From Pseudomonas alloputida (lineage in GTDB: Bacteria > Pseudomonadota > Gammaproteobacteria > Pseudomonadales > Pseudomonadaceae), in the NCBI RefSeq assembly GCF_021283545.2, contig NZ_CP128540.1, positions 2,205,501 to 2,269,500 on the forward strand: DNA of 64,000 bases. The letters run 5' to 3'. The stretch's first letter is position 1; each line of letters starts with the position of its first letter. Below the pieces are notes generated by a model, which saw only the letters and a list, made by a program, of their open reading frames with translations, searched no databases and was not told the origin of the DNA. Positions 1-9,812 of this stretch are shown in pieces. The translations under genes were made by a program, and so were the position numbers.

Positions 1-1077
1 ATCACCGACCTGGCCAAGATGCCGCACCTGTTGGTGGCCGGTACTACCGGCTCCGGTAAGTCGGTGGGTGTGAACGCGATGATTTTGTCGATCCTGTTCA
101 AGTCCAGCCCGGAAGACGCGCGGCTGATCATGATCGACCCGAAAATGCTTGAACTGTCGATCTACGAAGGCATCCCGCACCTGCTGTGCCCGGTGGTCAC
201 CGACATGAAGGACGCCGCCAATGCCCTGCGCTGGAGCGTGGCCGAAATGGAGCGGCGCTACAAACTGATGGCGGCCATGGGCGTGCGTAACCTGGCTGGT
301 TTCAACCGCAAGATCAAGGACGCCCAGGAAGCCGGCGAAGTTATCCATGACCCGCTGTATCGCCGTGAGAGCATGGACGATGAGCCGCCTGCGCTGAAAA
401 CCCTGCCGACCATCGTGGTGGTGGTGGACGAATTCGCCGACATGATGATGATCGTCGGCAAGAAGGTCGAAGAGCTGATCGCCCGTATCGCGCAGAAGGC
501 ACGGGCGGCCGGTATTCACCTGATCCTCGCCACCCAGCGCCCGTCGGTGGACGTGATCACCGGCCTGATCAAGGCCAACATCCCGACTCGTATGGCGTTC
601 CAGGTGTCGAGCAAGATCGACTCGCGTACCATCATCGACCAGGGCGGTGCCGAACAGCTGCTGGGCCATGGCGACATGCTGTACATGCCGCCGGGCACCA
701 GTCTGCCGATCCGGGTGCACGGCGCATTCGTGTCCGACGACGAAGTGCACCGCACGGTCGAGGCGTGGAAGCTGCGTGGCGCCCCGGACTACAACGACGA
801 CATCCTCAACGGCGTCGAAGAGGCCGGTAGCGGCTTTGACGGCGGCGGCGGCGGTGGCGAGGGTGACGATGCCGAAACCGACGCCCTGTATGATGAGGCG
901 GTGCAATTCGTGCTCGAGAGCCGTCGCGCCTCCATTTCTGCCGTGCAACGCAAGCTGAAGATCGGCTACAACCGTGCCGCGCGCATGATCGAGTCGATGG
1001 AGATGGCCGGCGTTGTCACCCCGATGAACAGCAACGGCTCGCGGGAAGTGATAGCCCCGGGCGGCCCGCGCGACTGA
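1..1077 (+). CDS. ftsK: DNA translocase FtsK, C-terminal part (gene starts before the window)
   Basis: FtsK is the septum-anchored, ATP-driven pump that moves chromosome termini and activates XerCD at dif. The open frame runs from base 1 to a TGA at 1075-1077, so only about 358 C-terminal residues are present. Visible are the Walker A motif GTTGSGKS just after the window start, Walker B-like VVVVDEFAD near base 420, the RecA-like core motif [13 protein letters not shown], and an acidic glycine-rich linker. The linker is followed by the winged-helix gamma domain that reads KOPS sites ([17 protein letters not shown]). lolA follows 63 bp later, the usual Pseudomonas order. The identification is secure; only the 5' end is missing. 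Confidence 0.97.
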
Positions 1078-1139
1078 TGAACACCCTGCCTGGCGCCAAC
1101 GGTGGCGCCAGGCCTTTTCAACGCTCAATGAGGATTCCC

Positions 1140-1763
1140 ATGCGCGCGATTCGCATGCTGTTGGTTTCTGCCCTGACCCTGGGCTCGGTTACTGCTTATG
1201 CCGGTGAGCAAGACGTACAACGCCTGACCCAGTTGCTGGAAAAGTCGCAGACCATCGAGGCCAACTTCTCCCAGCTGACCCTGGGCGCCGATGGCACCAG
1301 CCTGCAGGAAACCTCGGGCAAGATGACGGTCAAGCGCCCGGGCCTGTTCTACTGGCACACCGATGCACCGCAGGAGCAGGTGGTGGTGTCGGACGGCAAG
1401 AACGTCACCCTGTGGGACCCGGACCTGGAACAGGCCACCATCAAGAAGCTCGACGTGCGCCTGAACCAGACCCCGGCCTTGTTGCTGTCCGGTGACGTGT
1501 CGAAGATCAGCCAGAGCTTTGATATTGCGTCCAAGGAGCAGGGCGAAGTAATGGACTTCACCCTCAAGCCAAAGACCAAGGACACCCTGTTCGACTCGCT
1601 GCGCGTGTCGTTCCGCAAAGGCCTGATCAATGACATGCAGCTGATCGACAGCGTCGGCCAGCGCACCAACATCCTGTTCAATGGCGTCAAGGCCAACCAG
1701 GCGGTGCCGGACAGCAAGTTCAAGTTCGACATCCCCAAGGGCGCGGACGTGATCAAGGAGTAA
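1140..1763 (+). CDS. lolA: Outer-membrane lipoprotein carrier LolA
   Basis: Periplasmic chaperone that takes lipoproteins from LolCDE and hands them to LolB. I chose the ATG at 1140 because GAGG lies 6-7 nt upstream and the protein then starts with a clean signal peptide ([21 protein letters not shown], cleavage after AYA). In-frame ATGs at 1077 and 1128 would add a tail ahead of the signal sequence. The mature part has the family features [16 protein letters not shown] and DPDLEQ, and the 207-aa length is normal for LolA. It sits between ftsK and rarA, as in other pseudomonads. Confidence 0.95.
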
Positions 1764-1775
1764 CCAGAGCTCGCC

Positions 1776-3101
1776 ATGGACCTGTTTCGAAGCGAACCCG
1801 TCGCCCAGCCCCTGGCCGCCCGTCTGCGCCCGTCCAGCCTGGATGAGTACGTCGGCCAGGAGCACCTGCTGGCGCGCGGTAAACCGCTGCGCGAAGCGCT
1901 GGAACAAGGTGCGCTGCACTCGATGATCTTCTGGGGGCCGCCCGGGGTCGGCAAGACCACGCTGGCGCGGTTGCTGGCGCAGTTCTGCGATGCGCACTTC
2001 GAAACGGTGTCGGCGGTGCTGGCCGGGGTGAAAGAGATCCGCCAGGCCGTGGAGGTGGCCAAACAGCAGGCTGGCCAATATGGCCGTCGCACCATCCTGT
2101 TCGTTGACGAGGTGCACCGCTTCAACAAGTCGCAGCAGGACGCCTTTTTGCCCTATGTCGAGGACGGCACCCTGCTGTTCATCGGTGCCACCACCGAAAA
2201 CCCGTCGTTCGAGCTGAACAACGCGCTGCTGTCACGGGCGCGGGTGTATGTGCTCAAGAGCCTGGACGAAGCCGCCCTGCGCAAGCTGGTCAACCGTGCG
2301 CTGACGGAAGAGCGTGGCCTGGGCAAGCGCAACCTGCGGGTGGGCGACGACGCCTTCAAGATGCTGATGGCCGCAGCCGACGGCGATGGCCGGCGCATGC
2401 TCAACTTCCTCGAGAACGCCTCGGACCTGGCTGAAGACGGCAGCGAGATCGACGTCGAGATGCTACAGAGCCTGCTGGGTGACAGTCGCCGCCGCTTCGA
2501 CAAAGGCGGCGAGGCGTTCTACGACCAGATATCCGCGCTGCACAAGTCGGTGCGTGGCTCCAATCCCGATGGCGCCCTGTACTGGTTTGCACGGATGCTC
2601 GACGGCGGCTGTGACCCGCTGTACATCGCCCGCCGCGTGGTGCGCATGGCCAGCGAGGACATCGGCAATGCCGACCCGCGTGCGCTTAGCCTGTGCCTGG
2701 CTGCCTGGGATGTGCAGGAGCGCCTTGGCAGCCCCGAGGGCGAGTTGGCGGTGGCCCAGGCCATCACCTACCTGGCCTGCGCACCCAAGAGCAACGCGGT
2801 GTACGTGGGTTTCAAGACCGCCCTGCGTGAAGCGGCCGAGCACGGTTCGCTGGAGGTGCCGTTGCACCTGCGCAATGCCCCGACCAAGCTGATGAAGCAG
2901 TTGGGCTATGGCGACGAGTACCGTTATGCCCATGATGAACCCGACGCCTACGCCGCCGGTGAGGATTACTTCCCCGACGAACTGGAGCCGCGCCAGTACT
3001 ATCAGCCGGTGCCCCGTGGCCTGGAACTGAAAATTGGCGAGAAGCTGCGCCACCTGGCTGACCTCGACCGCAACAGCCCCCGCCAGCGGAGAAAACCATG
3101 A
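1776..3101 (+). CDS. rarA: Replication-associated recombination protein A (RarA/MgsA), AAA+ ATPase
   Basis: AAA+ ATPase of the clamp-loader-like RarA/WRNIP1 family that acts at stalled replication forks. The 441-aa protein shows Walker A (GPPGVGKTT, about residues 53-61), Walker B ([16 protein letters not shown]), sensor 1 ([10 protein letters not shown]) and sensor 2 ([10 protein letters not shown]), followed by the C-terminal tetramerisation region with CDPLYIARR and NAPTKLMK. The start at 1776 follows lolA by 12 bp. Its stop overlaps the start of crcB by 4 bp (ATGA), so the two are translationally coupled. Confidence 0.96.
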   Translation: MDLFRSEPVAQPLAARLRPSSLDEYVGQEHLLARGKPLREALEQGALHSMIFWGPPGVGKTTLARLLAQFCDAHFETVSAVLAGVKEIRQAVEVAKQQAGQYGRRTILFVDEVHRFNKSQQDAFLPYVEDGTLLFIGATTENPSFELNNALLSRARVYVLKSLDEAALRKLVNRALTEERGLGKRNLRVGDDAFKMLMAAADGDGRRMLNFLENASDLAEDGSEIDVEMLQSLLGDSRRRFDKGGEAFYDQISALHKSVRGSNPDGALYWFARMLDGGCDPLYIARRVVRMASEDIGNADPRALSLCLAAWDVQERLGSPEGELAVAQAITYLACAPKSNAVYVGFKTALREAAEHGSLEVPLHLRNAPTKLMKQLGYGDEYRYAHDEPDAYAAGEDYFPDELEPRQYYQPVPRGLELKIGEKLRHLADLDRNSPRQRRKP

Positions 3102-3472
3102 TTGCACTCATCGCCGCGGTCAGCGCCGGTGGTATTGCTGGTACCTTGTTGCGCTTTGCTACCACCAACTGGGTGGCGGCTCACTGGCCACGGCACTTCT
3201 ATGCCGGTACGCTGGCGGTCAACCTGGTTGGCTGCCTGCTGATCGGCTTGCTCTATGGCTTGTTCTTGCACAAGCCGCTGGCGCCGGTCGAATTGCGCGC
3301 CGGCCTGATTGTCGGCTTTCTCGGTGGCCTGACGACCTTTTCCTCCTTCTCGCTCGATACCGTGCGCCTGATGGAAAGCGGGCAAGTGCCCCTTGCCTTG
3401 GGCTATACCAGTATCAGCGTGGTGGGCGGGCTGCTCGCAACCTGGGCTGGCCTGTCCCTGACCCGATTCTGA
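3098..3472 (+). CDS. crcB: Fluoride ion transporter CrcB (Fluc)
   Basis: Small dual-topology membrane protein that exports fluoride. The 124 aa hold four predicted membrane helices and the diagnostic motifs [13 protein letters not shown] (about 43-55) and [10 protein letters not shown] (about 78-87), with the TTFSSF phenylalanines lining the fluoride path. The ATG lies in a 4-bp overlap with the rarA stop. There is no room for a fluoride riboswitch, so expression must follow the rarA transcript. serS starts 30 bp downstream. Confidence 0.94.
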   Translation: MIALIAAVSAGGIAGTLLRFATTNWVAAHWPRHFYAGTLAVNLVGCLLIGLLYGLFLHKPLAPVELRAGLIVGFLGGLTTFSSFSLDTVRLMESGQVPLALGYTSISVVGGLLATWAGLSLTRF

Positions 3473-3490
3473 ACCAACACCTACATATAA

Positions 3491-4783
<1,293 letters not shown>

Positions 4784-6175
4784 ATGGATTACCTGCCGCT
4801 GTTCCACAAGCTGCAGGGCGGCCGCGTGCTGGTCGTCGGTGGCGGTGAGATCGCCTTGCGCAAGGCGCGCCTGCTGGCCGATGCCGGCGGCGTGCTGCGC
4901 GTGGTGGCGCCGGACGTCGACGGCCAGTTGGCCGCGTTGGCCCGGGAAGGTGGCGGTGAGGTGCTGGTGCGTGGCTATCAGGCAGCCGACCTGGTCGGTT
5001 GCCGGCTGGTGATCGCGGCGACTGACGACCCTGGGCTGAATGCCCAGGTGTCGGCCGATGCGCAGGCCCTTAGCCTGCCGGTCAATGTGGTGGATGCGCC
5101 GGCCCTGTGTACGGTGATCTTCCCGGCGATCGTGGACCGTTCGCCGCTGGTAATCGCTGTTTCCAGCGGCGGTGACGCCCCGGTACTGGCACGCCTGATT
5201 CGAGCCAAGCTCGAGGCGTGGATCCCTTCGGCCTATGGTGAGCTGGCCGGGCTGGCTGCACGCTTCCGGCACAAGGTCAAATCCCTGTACCCGGACGTCA
5301 ACCAGCGTCGCGGCTTTTGGGAAACCGTGTTCCAGGGGCCGATCGCCGAGCGTCAGCTGGCCGGGCAGGGGGCTGAAGCCGAACGTCTGTTGCAGGCGAT
5401 GGTGGACGGCGCACCGGTGCAGCAGGGTGGTGAGGTGTACTTGGTTGGTGCAGGCCCGGGTGATCCGGACTTGCTGACCTTCCGTGCCTTGCGCCTGATG
5501 CAGCAGGCCGACGTGGTGCTGTACGACCGCCTGGTCGCACCCGCCATCATCGATATGTGTCGTCGTGATGCCGAGCGCATCTATGTAGGCAAGCGCCGCG
5601 CTGATCATTCAGTGCCGCAGGACCAGATCAACCGCCTGTTGGTCGATCTGGCTCGGCAGGGCAAGCGGGTGCTGCGCCTGAAGGGTGGCGACCCGTTCAT
5701 CTTCGGCCGGGGCGGCGAAGAGATCGAAGAGCTGGCCGAGCATGGCATTCCGTTCCAGGTGGTGCCAGGCATTACGGCGGCCAGCGGCTGCTCCGCGTAT
5801 GGCGGCATTCCGCTGACTCACCGCGACTATGCCCAGTCGGTGCGCTTCGTCACCGGGCACCTCAAGGACGGCACCAGCAACCTGCCTTGGAATGACCTGG
5901 TGGCGCCGGCGCAGACCTTGGTGTTCTACATGGGCTTGGTGGGCTTGCCGACCATCTGTGCCGAGCTGATTCGCCACGGGCGCGCCGCGAGTACCCCGGC
6001 GGCGTTGGTGCAGCAGGGGACCACGCGTAATCAGCGCGTGTTCACCGGCACCTTGGCGGACTTGCCAGACCTGGTGGCCCAGCATGAGGTGCATGCGCCG
6101 ACCCTGGTGATTGTGGGGGAAGTGGTGCAGTTGCGTGACAAGCTGGCCTGGTTCGAAGGTTCGCAGAACAGCTGA
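4784..6175 (+). CDS. cysG: Siroheme synthase CysG (multifunctional)
   Basis: Makes siroheme from uroporphyrinogen III for sulfite and nitrite reductases. The N-terminal half (about 1-200) is the precorrin-2 dehydrogenase/ferrochelatase domain with a Rossmann loop ([17 protein letters not shown]). The C-terminal half (about 216-455) is the SAM-dependent uroporphyrinogen methyltransferase with [32 protein letters not shown] and [21 protein letters not shown]. At 463 aa it is the full-length fused enzyme. The ATG immediately follows the serS stop codon, so the two are probably cotranscribed. Confidence 0.96.
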
Positions 6176-6181
6176 AATCGT

Positions 6182-6206
6182 TGGGGCCGCTTTGCGGCCC
6201 ATCGCA
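6182..6206 (+). repeat. P. putida-type REP palindrome, forward copy
   Basis: A short imperfect palindrome (GGGGCCGCTTTGCGGCCC) followed by ATCGCA lies just after the cysG stop. A second copy lies inverted 45 bp further on. Together they form a head-to-head REP pair between two convergent genes, a typical setting for REP elements in the P. putida group. Confidence 0.6.
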
Positions 6207-6250
6207 TATGCCCCAGGCATTGCAAGGTCCTTGTAAGAGCGGCCTTGTGT

Positions 6251-6274
6251 TGCGATGGGCTGCAAAGCAGCCCC
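6251..6274 (-). repeat. P. putida-type REP palindrome, inverted copy
   Basis: On the minus strand this reads GGGGCTGCTTTGCAGCCC then ATCGCA, matching the copy at 6182-6206 with two compensatory changes in the stem. The pair can fold as two separate hairpins or one long one and may also act as a two-way terminator for cysG and the convergent gene at 6282. Confidence 0.6.
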
Positions 6275-6281
6275 GGCTTTC

Positions 6282-7241
6282 TCAAGCCTGCCAAATCCCT
6301 TTGCCCGCCAACCGCTCTCGATCATGCGGCAAGCCAAAGTCCTGCAAAGGCCCTTTAGGCACGATCCCGTTCGGGTTGATGGTCTTGTGGCTCATGTAAT
6401 AGTGCTTCTGGATATGCTCCATGTTCACCGTACCCGCCACCCCAGGCCACTGGTACAGCTCACGCAGCCAGTTCGACAGGTTGTGGTAGTCGCTCAGGCG
6501 GCGCAGGTTGCACTTGAAGTGCCCGTGGTACACGGCATCGAAGCGCACCAGTGTAGTGAACAGGCGTACATCAGCCTCGGTCAGGTACTCGCCCGCCAGG
6601 TAGCGATTGCGGCCTAGCAAGGCCTCCAGGTAATCCAGCTCGTTGAACACATCCTCAAAGGCAGCCTCGTAAGCGTCTTGCGTGGTAGCAAAGCCTGCGC
6701 GGTACACACCGTTGTTCACCGCCGGGTAGATGCGCTCGTTCAGTGCTTCGATGGTCGGGCGCAGCGATGCGGGGTAAAGGTCCAGGGTATTGCCGGTCAG
6801 CTCGTTGAACGCGCTGTTGAATATGCGGATGATTTCTGCCGACTCATTGTTGACGATGCGCTTCTCTTTCTTGTCCCACAGTACAGGCACCGTCACGCGC
6901 CCTGTGTAATGCGGGTCATCCTGAGTGTAGCGCTGGTGCAGGTACTGCAGGGCGTCGAGGTGGTCCCCACTGGAGCCTTGCTGCTGATCGAAGGTCCAGC
7001 CATGGTCCTGCATCAGCCAGCTGACCACTGACACGTCGATCAACGGCTCCAGGCCTTTCAGCGCGCGAAAGATCAGGGTGCGGTGGGCCCATGGGCAGGC
7101 CAGCGACACATACAGGTGGTAGCGGCCGGCCTCGGGGGCGGGCAGCTGATTACGGCGCTGGGCATTCTCCCGCTTGAACGTGCCGTCCTTGCCGTTTTCA
7201 TACCACTGGTCGTGCCAGCGGCCGTCGATCAATAGGCCCAT
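6282..7241 (-). CDS. Glutathionyl-hydroquinone reductase (Xi-class glutathione S-transferase, YqjG/EcM4 type)
   Basis: Cytosolic GST-fold enzyme that removes glutathione from glutathionyl-hydroquinones. The catalytic cysteine lies in SLACPWAHR (about residues 53-61), followed by the GST C-terminal helical domain (about 170-300) containing GEYLTEADVRLFTTLVRFD and the family-typical YYMSHKTINPNGIVP near the end. I placed the start at 7241 (MGLLIDGRW), because AGGAG lies 6 nt upstream; an ATG at 7259 would put that ribosome site inside the gene. 319 aa is normal for this subfamily. It converges on cysG across a REP pair. Confidence 0.9.
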   Translation of the reverse strand: MGLLIDGRWHDQWYENGKDGTFKRENAQRRNQLPAPEAGRYHLYVSLACPWAHRTLIFRALKGLEPLIDVSVVSWLMQDHGWTFDQQQGSSGDHLDALQYLHQRYTQDDPHYTGRVTVPVLWDKKEKRIVNNESAEIIRIFNSAFNELTGNTLDLYPASLRPTIEALNERIYPAVNNGVYRAGFATTQDAYEAAFEDVFNELDYLEALLGRNRYLAGEYLTEADVRLFTTLVRFDAVYHGHFKCNLRRLSDYHNLSNWLRELYQWPGVAGTVNMEHIQKHYYMSHKTINPNGIVPKGPLQDFGLPHDRERLAGKGIWQA

Positions 7242-7335
7242 TGTGAGCTCCTGAAACAAAGTTGTTTGTCGTTGGAGCCCAGTCTAGGCCAAATCGTTCG
7301 AAGAAATAGCGCAAAGATCGGGGTTCTATTATCGG

Positions 7336-8337
7336 CTAAATCGATCTATTTCGAGTGTCCCAGTAGCCTTGCGCTGTGACGAACGCCTGCTCGCGGTGCT
7401 GTCCCAAACCACGCAGGGCCAGCGCCATGGTCGCAATCAGGGCCTTCTCGCCATAACTGTCTTCCACTTCGCCACGCCAGAACGCCAGCAAGTGCTCTGC
7501 CTGCAGGCTGGGCGGCTTGACATGGCGTCGTTCGCTCAGCGCTGGCCACTCTTCATCCCACGCCTCACCCGCCGTGGTGCCGTAGAGATGGCTGATGACA
7601 TCGGGATTGACCTCGATTTCGCCACCATCACCCTTGATCACCACGGCATGGTCGCCCAGCAATCGGCTGGCCTCGCGGTGCACTGCCTGGTAACCGGGGT
7701 GAAAGATGCTCTGCAATCCACAGCGAGCGCCCAGCGGGTTGAGCACCCGAGCCAGCGAGTGGATGGGCGAGCGCAGGCCCAGGGTATTGCGCAGGTCGAT
7801 CATGCGTTGCAGCTGCGGCGCCCAGTCGTGCAGCGGGAAGAATGCCAGCTGGTGCTGGTCCAGCGCGTTGCCGACGGCGGCCCAGTCGCGGCACAGCGGA
7901 ATCTGCAGCAGGTCGAGGAGTTGCTCTGTATACATACGCCCGGCAGTGTGTGCGCCGCCGCCGTGCATCAGAATGCGCACGCCATTGTTGGCCAGGCACT
8001 TGGCGGCCAGCAGGTACCAGGGCAGGTGACGCTTCTTGCCGGCGTACGTGGGCCAGTCCAGGTCAACGGCGATGCGTGGCGCCTGCAGGTGGGCGCGCAA
8101 GGCCTCGGTGAAGCCGGCCAGCTCTTCGGCGCTTTCTTCCTTGTGCCGCAGCAGCATGAGGAAGGCACCGAGCTGGGTGTCTTCGACCTTGCCTTCCAGC
8201 AGCAAGGTCATGGCTGCACGGGCCTCCTCGCGGGTCAGGCCACGCGCGCCGCGCTTGCCTTTGCCGAGAATGCGCACGAATTCGGCGAACGGGTGTTCGG
8301 CGGGGGTTTCCAGAGTGAGCGGACGAGGTTCGGTCAT
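7336..8337 (-). CDS. ybiB: YbiB-like protein (TrpD2 family, anthranilate-phosphoribosyltransferase fold)
   Basis: The 333-aa protein has the glycosyltransferase family 3 N-terminal helical domain (LTREEARAAMTLLLEGKVEDTQLGAFLMLLRHKEES, about 38-73) and the nucleoside-phosphorylase/TrpD core with HGGGAHTAGRMYTEQLL in place of the TrpD glycine loop. In E. coli the YbiB/TrpD2 subgroup binds nucleic acid and is SOS-linked; it is not a tryptophan enzyme. It ends the tus operon on the minus strand, overlapping the tusE stop by 4 bp. Function here is by family only. Confidence 0.85.
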   Translation of the reverse strand: MTEPRPLTLETPAEHPFAEFVRILGKGKRGARGLTREEARAAMTLLLEGKVEDTQLGAFLMLLRHKEESAEELAGFTEALRAHLQAPRIAVDLDWPTYAGKKRHLPWYLLAAKCLANNGVRILMHGGGAHTAGRMYTEQLLDLLQIPLCRDWAAVGNALDQHQLAFFPLHDWAPQLQRMIDLRNTLGLRSPIHSLARVLNPLGARCGLQSIFHPGYQAVHREASRLLGDHAVVIKGDGGEIEVNPDVISHLYGTTAGEAWDEEWPALSERRHVKPPSLQAEHLLAFWRGEVEDSYGEKALIATMALALRGLGQHREQAFVTAQGYWDTRNRSI

Positions 8338-8669
8338 ATGCAGTTGGTCGGCTTGGGCAGGCCCGCCAGCTTGGCGGCAAGTTTGGCGGGGGTGCCGTTG
8401 AACAGGCGGTTAAGGTGCGGGCTGTTGCCCTTTTCAGGGCCCAGCTTGAGGGCCGTGTACTTGATCAGCGGGCGGGTGGCCGGAGACAGCTGGTATTCCT
8501 GGTAGAACTGACGGAGCAGTTCGAGGATTTCCCAGTGGTCCGCCGTCAACGGGATACCCTCGCGCTTGGCCAAAGCCTCGGCGGCGTCGTGAGACCAATC
8601 TTGCAGATCGACCAGGAAGCCATCCTTGTCCAGGGCGATCACCTGATCGCCAACGGTGAGCGTATTCAT
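8334..8669 (-). CDS. tusE: Sulfurtransferase TusE (DsrC family)
   Basis: Last carrier of the Tus sulfur relay, receiving persulfide from TusBCD and passing it to MnmA for 2-thiouridine synthesis at tRNA position 34. At 111 aa it is standard. The C-terminus ends LPKPTNCI, placing the reactive cysteine second to last as in all DsrC/TusE proteins. I used the ATG at 8669 (MNTLTVGDQVI). The open frame extends further upstream but has no family match there. It overlaps tusB (ATGA) and the following ybiB start, showing a tightly coupled operon. Confidence 0.93.
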   Translation of the reverse strand: MNTLTVGDQVIALDKDGFLVDLQDWSHDAAEALAKREGIPLTADHWEILELLRQFYQEYQLSPATRPLIKYTALKLGPEKGNSPHLNRLFNGTPAKLAAKLAGLPKPTNCI

Positions 8670-8962
8670 AGCCAGCTGTTGACCTTGTCGTATTGCAGCG
8701 ACAGTTCGACGAACCCGGCGTAGTCCACGGCCTTTGCCAGGTCGTTGCCGACCGCGCGGGCCTGTACATCCTCGTCCAGGGCGAACAGGCGCTGGGCCAG
8801 GCCGGCGGCTTGCAGATGGCCATGCGGCTCGCTGCCGCTGCGCAGGGCATACACGGCATCGCCGCACAGCAGCAGGGCATCTTCGGCACCGAGCAGGCGC
8901 AGGCAACTGGCCAGGCGCTCGTCGCCAAACGGGGAATGGGCAATTACATGCAGGGTCTTCAT
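8666..8962 (-). CDS. tusB: Sulfurtransferase complex subunit TusB (DsrH family)
   Basis: Structural subunit of the TusBCD hexamer. The 98-aa protein begins MKTLHVIAHSPF and ends VDYAGFVELSLQYDKVNSWL, a C-terminus typical of TusB/DsrH. It overlaps tusC by one base and tusE by 4 bp. It is named by family motifs and by its place in the tusDCBE gene order. Confidence 0.9.
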   Translation of the reverse strand: MKTLHVIAHSPFGDERLASCLRLLGAEDALLLCGDAVYALRSGSEPHGHLQAAGLAQRLFALDEDVQARAVGNDLAKAVDYAGFVELSLQYDKVNSWL

Positions 8963-9321
8963 CAGAGCGTTATCACCTGGTCGAAACGGGCTATCAGGGC
9001 GGTCAGCGCTGCGTCATCGAGCACTTGCACCGGCAGCGCCAGGGTTTCGGCTGCCAGGCCACGGCGGGCCAGGCTGTGGTTGCAGGCGAACAGTTCTTCG
9101 ACACCGAACATCGGCAACGCCTGCAGGTTGGCGGCCAGGTTCTTCTGTTGCACGGCGGCGGGTTGCTGGTCCGGCGCGAGCTGGAACACACCATCGTCGA
9201 GGAACAGCATGCCCAACGGCAGGTCGAACGCGCCGCCGGCCAGGGCGATGTCCAGCGCCTCGCGGGCAGAGGGGCCATTCCACGGTGCCTGACGGCTGAT
9301 GATCAACAAGGACTTGGCCAT
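8962..9321 (-). CDS. tusC: Sulfurtransferase complex subunit TusC (DsrF family)
   Basis: Second structural subunit of TusBCD. The start at 9321 (MAKSLLIISRQAPWNG) matches the family; an ATG at 9345 would add eight residues overlapping tusD. The 119 aa contain LDIALAGGAFDLPLGMLFLDDGVFQL, the conserved DsrE/F-fold core. It lies one base from the tusD stop. Confidence 0.92.
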   Translation of the reverse strand: MAKSLLIISRQAPWNGPSAREALDIALAGGAFDLPLGMLFLDDGVFQLAPDQQPAAVQQKNLAANLQALPMFGVEELFACNHSLARRGLAAETLALPVQVLDDAALTALIARFDQVITL

Positions 9322-9322
9322 A

Positions 9323-9715
9323 TCAGTCGCCTCCGAAGCAGACAAGGCGGTCAGCCACTTGCGCGGCCTCGTGCAGTTGGCCCAGCCCCGACAGTTCCCA
9401 GGGCTTGGGCAGGTTCACGGCCGGTCGCTGGTAGCGGTTGGCCTCGGCTTCGTCGAGTACGCCACGGCGCAGGGCGGCGGCGATACACACCACGGCGTCC
9501 AGCTGATGGGTCTGTATGAAGGTGCGCCACTGGCCAGCCACGTCCAGTTCGTCCTGAGGGGCGACGACGTTGGCCGAGGCACTGTGCACCCCGTCCTGAT
9601 AGAAGAACAGTCGGGCAATCTCATGCCCGCCGGCCAGCACCGCCTCGGCGAAGCGCAGGGCGCGTCGCGAAGAGGGCGCATGGGCCGGGGAGAACACCGC
9701 GATAGCGAATTTCAT
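9323..9715 (-). CDS. tusD: Sulfurtransferase complex subunit TusD (DsrE family)
   Basis: Catalytic subunit of TusBCD, which accepts persulfide from TusA on a conserved cysteine. The 130-aa protein starts at MKFAIAVFSPAHAPSSRRAL and carries the active-site cysteine in LDAVVCIAAALRRGV (about residue 80). I rejected the ATG at 9799 because the extra 28 residues run into the hairpin terminator. It is the first gene of the minus-strand operon tusD-tusC-tusB-tusE-ybiB. Confidence 0.93.
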   Translation of the reverse strand: MKFAIAVFSPAHAPSSRRALRFAEAVLAGGHEIARLFFYQDGVHSASANVVAPQDELDVAGQWRTFIQTHQLDAVVCIAAALRRGVLDEAEANRYQRPAVNLPKPWELSGLGQLHEAAQVADRLVCFGGD

Positions 9716-9752
9716 GGCTAACTCATGCAAAGGAATGGTGCCATGATAAAGC

Positions 9753-9791
9753 AAAAAAGCCCGCGCCCGCTTGTGCAAGCGGGCGCGGGCT
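9753..9791 (-). terminator. Rho-independent terminator of the nucleobase permease gene
   Basis: A 16-bp perfect GC-rich stem (AGCCCGCGCCCGCTTG with its complement, 2-nt loop) is followed, on the minus strand, by six T's. It lies 22 bp after the stop of the permease gene and just upstream of tusD. Confidence 0.9.
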
Positions 9792-9812
9792 ACTCTCATT
9801 CAGTCTCAAGGT

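Noticed and set aside
1125..2128. Long minus-strand open frames opposite lolA and rarA
   Set aside because: They mirror the high-GC plus-strand genes, have no ribosome site and no family motifs; lolA and rarA are certain.
3040..3100. Fluoride riboswitch upstream of crcB
   Set aside because: crcB starts inside the end of rarA, with no non-coding leader that could hold the riboswitch fold.
7369..8505. Long plus-strand frame opposite ybiB and tusE
   Set aside because: The minus-strand genes have clear family motifs and operon overlaps; this frame is an antisense shadow of GC-rich DNA.
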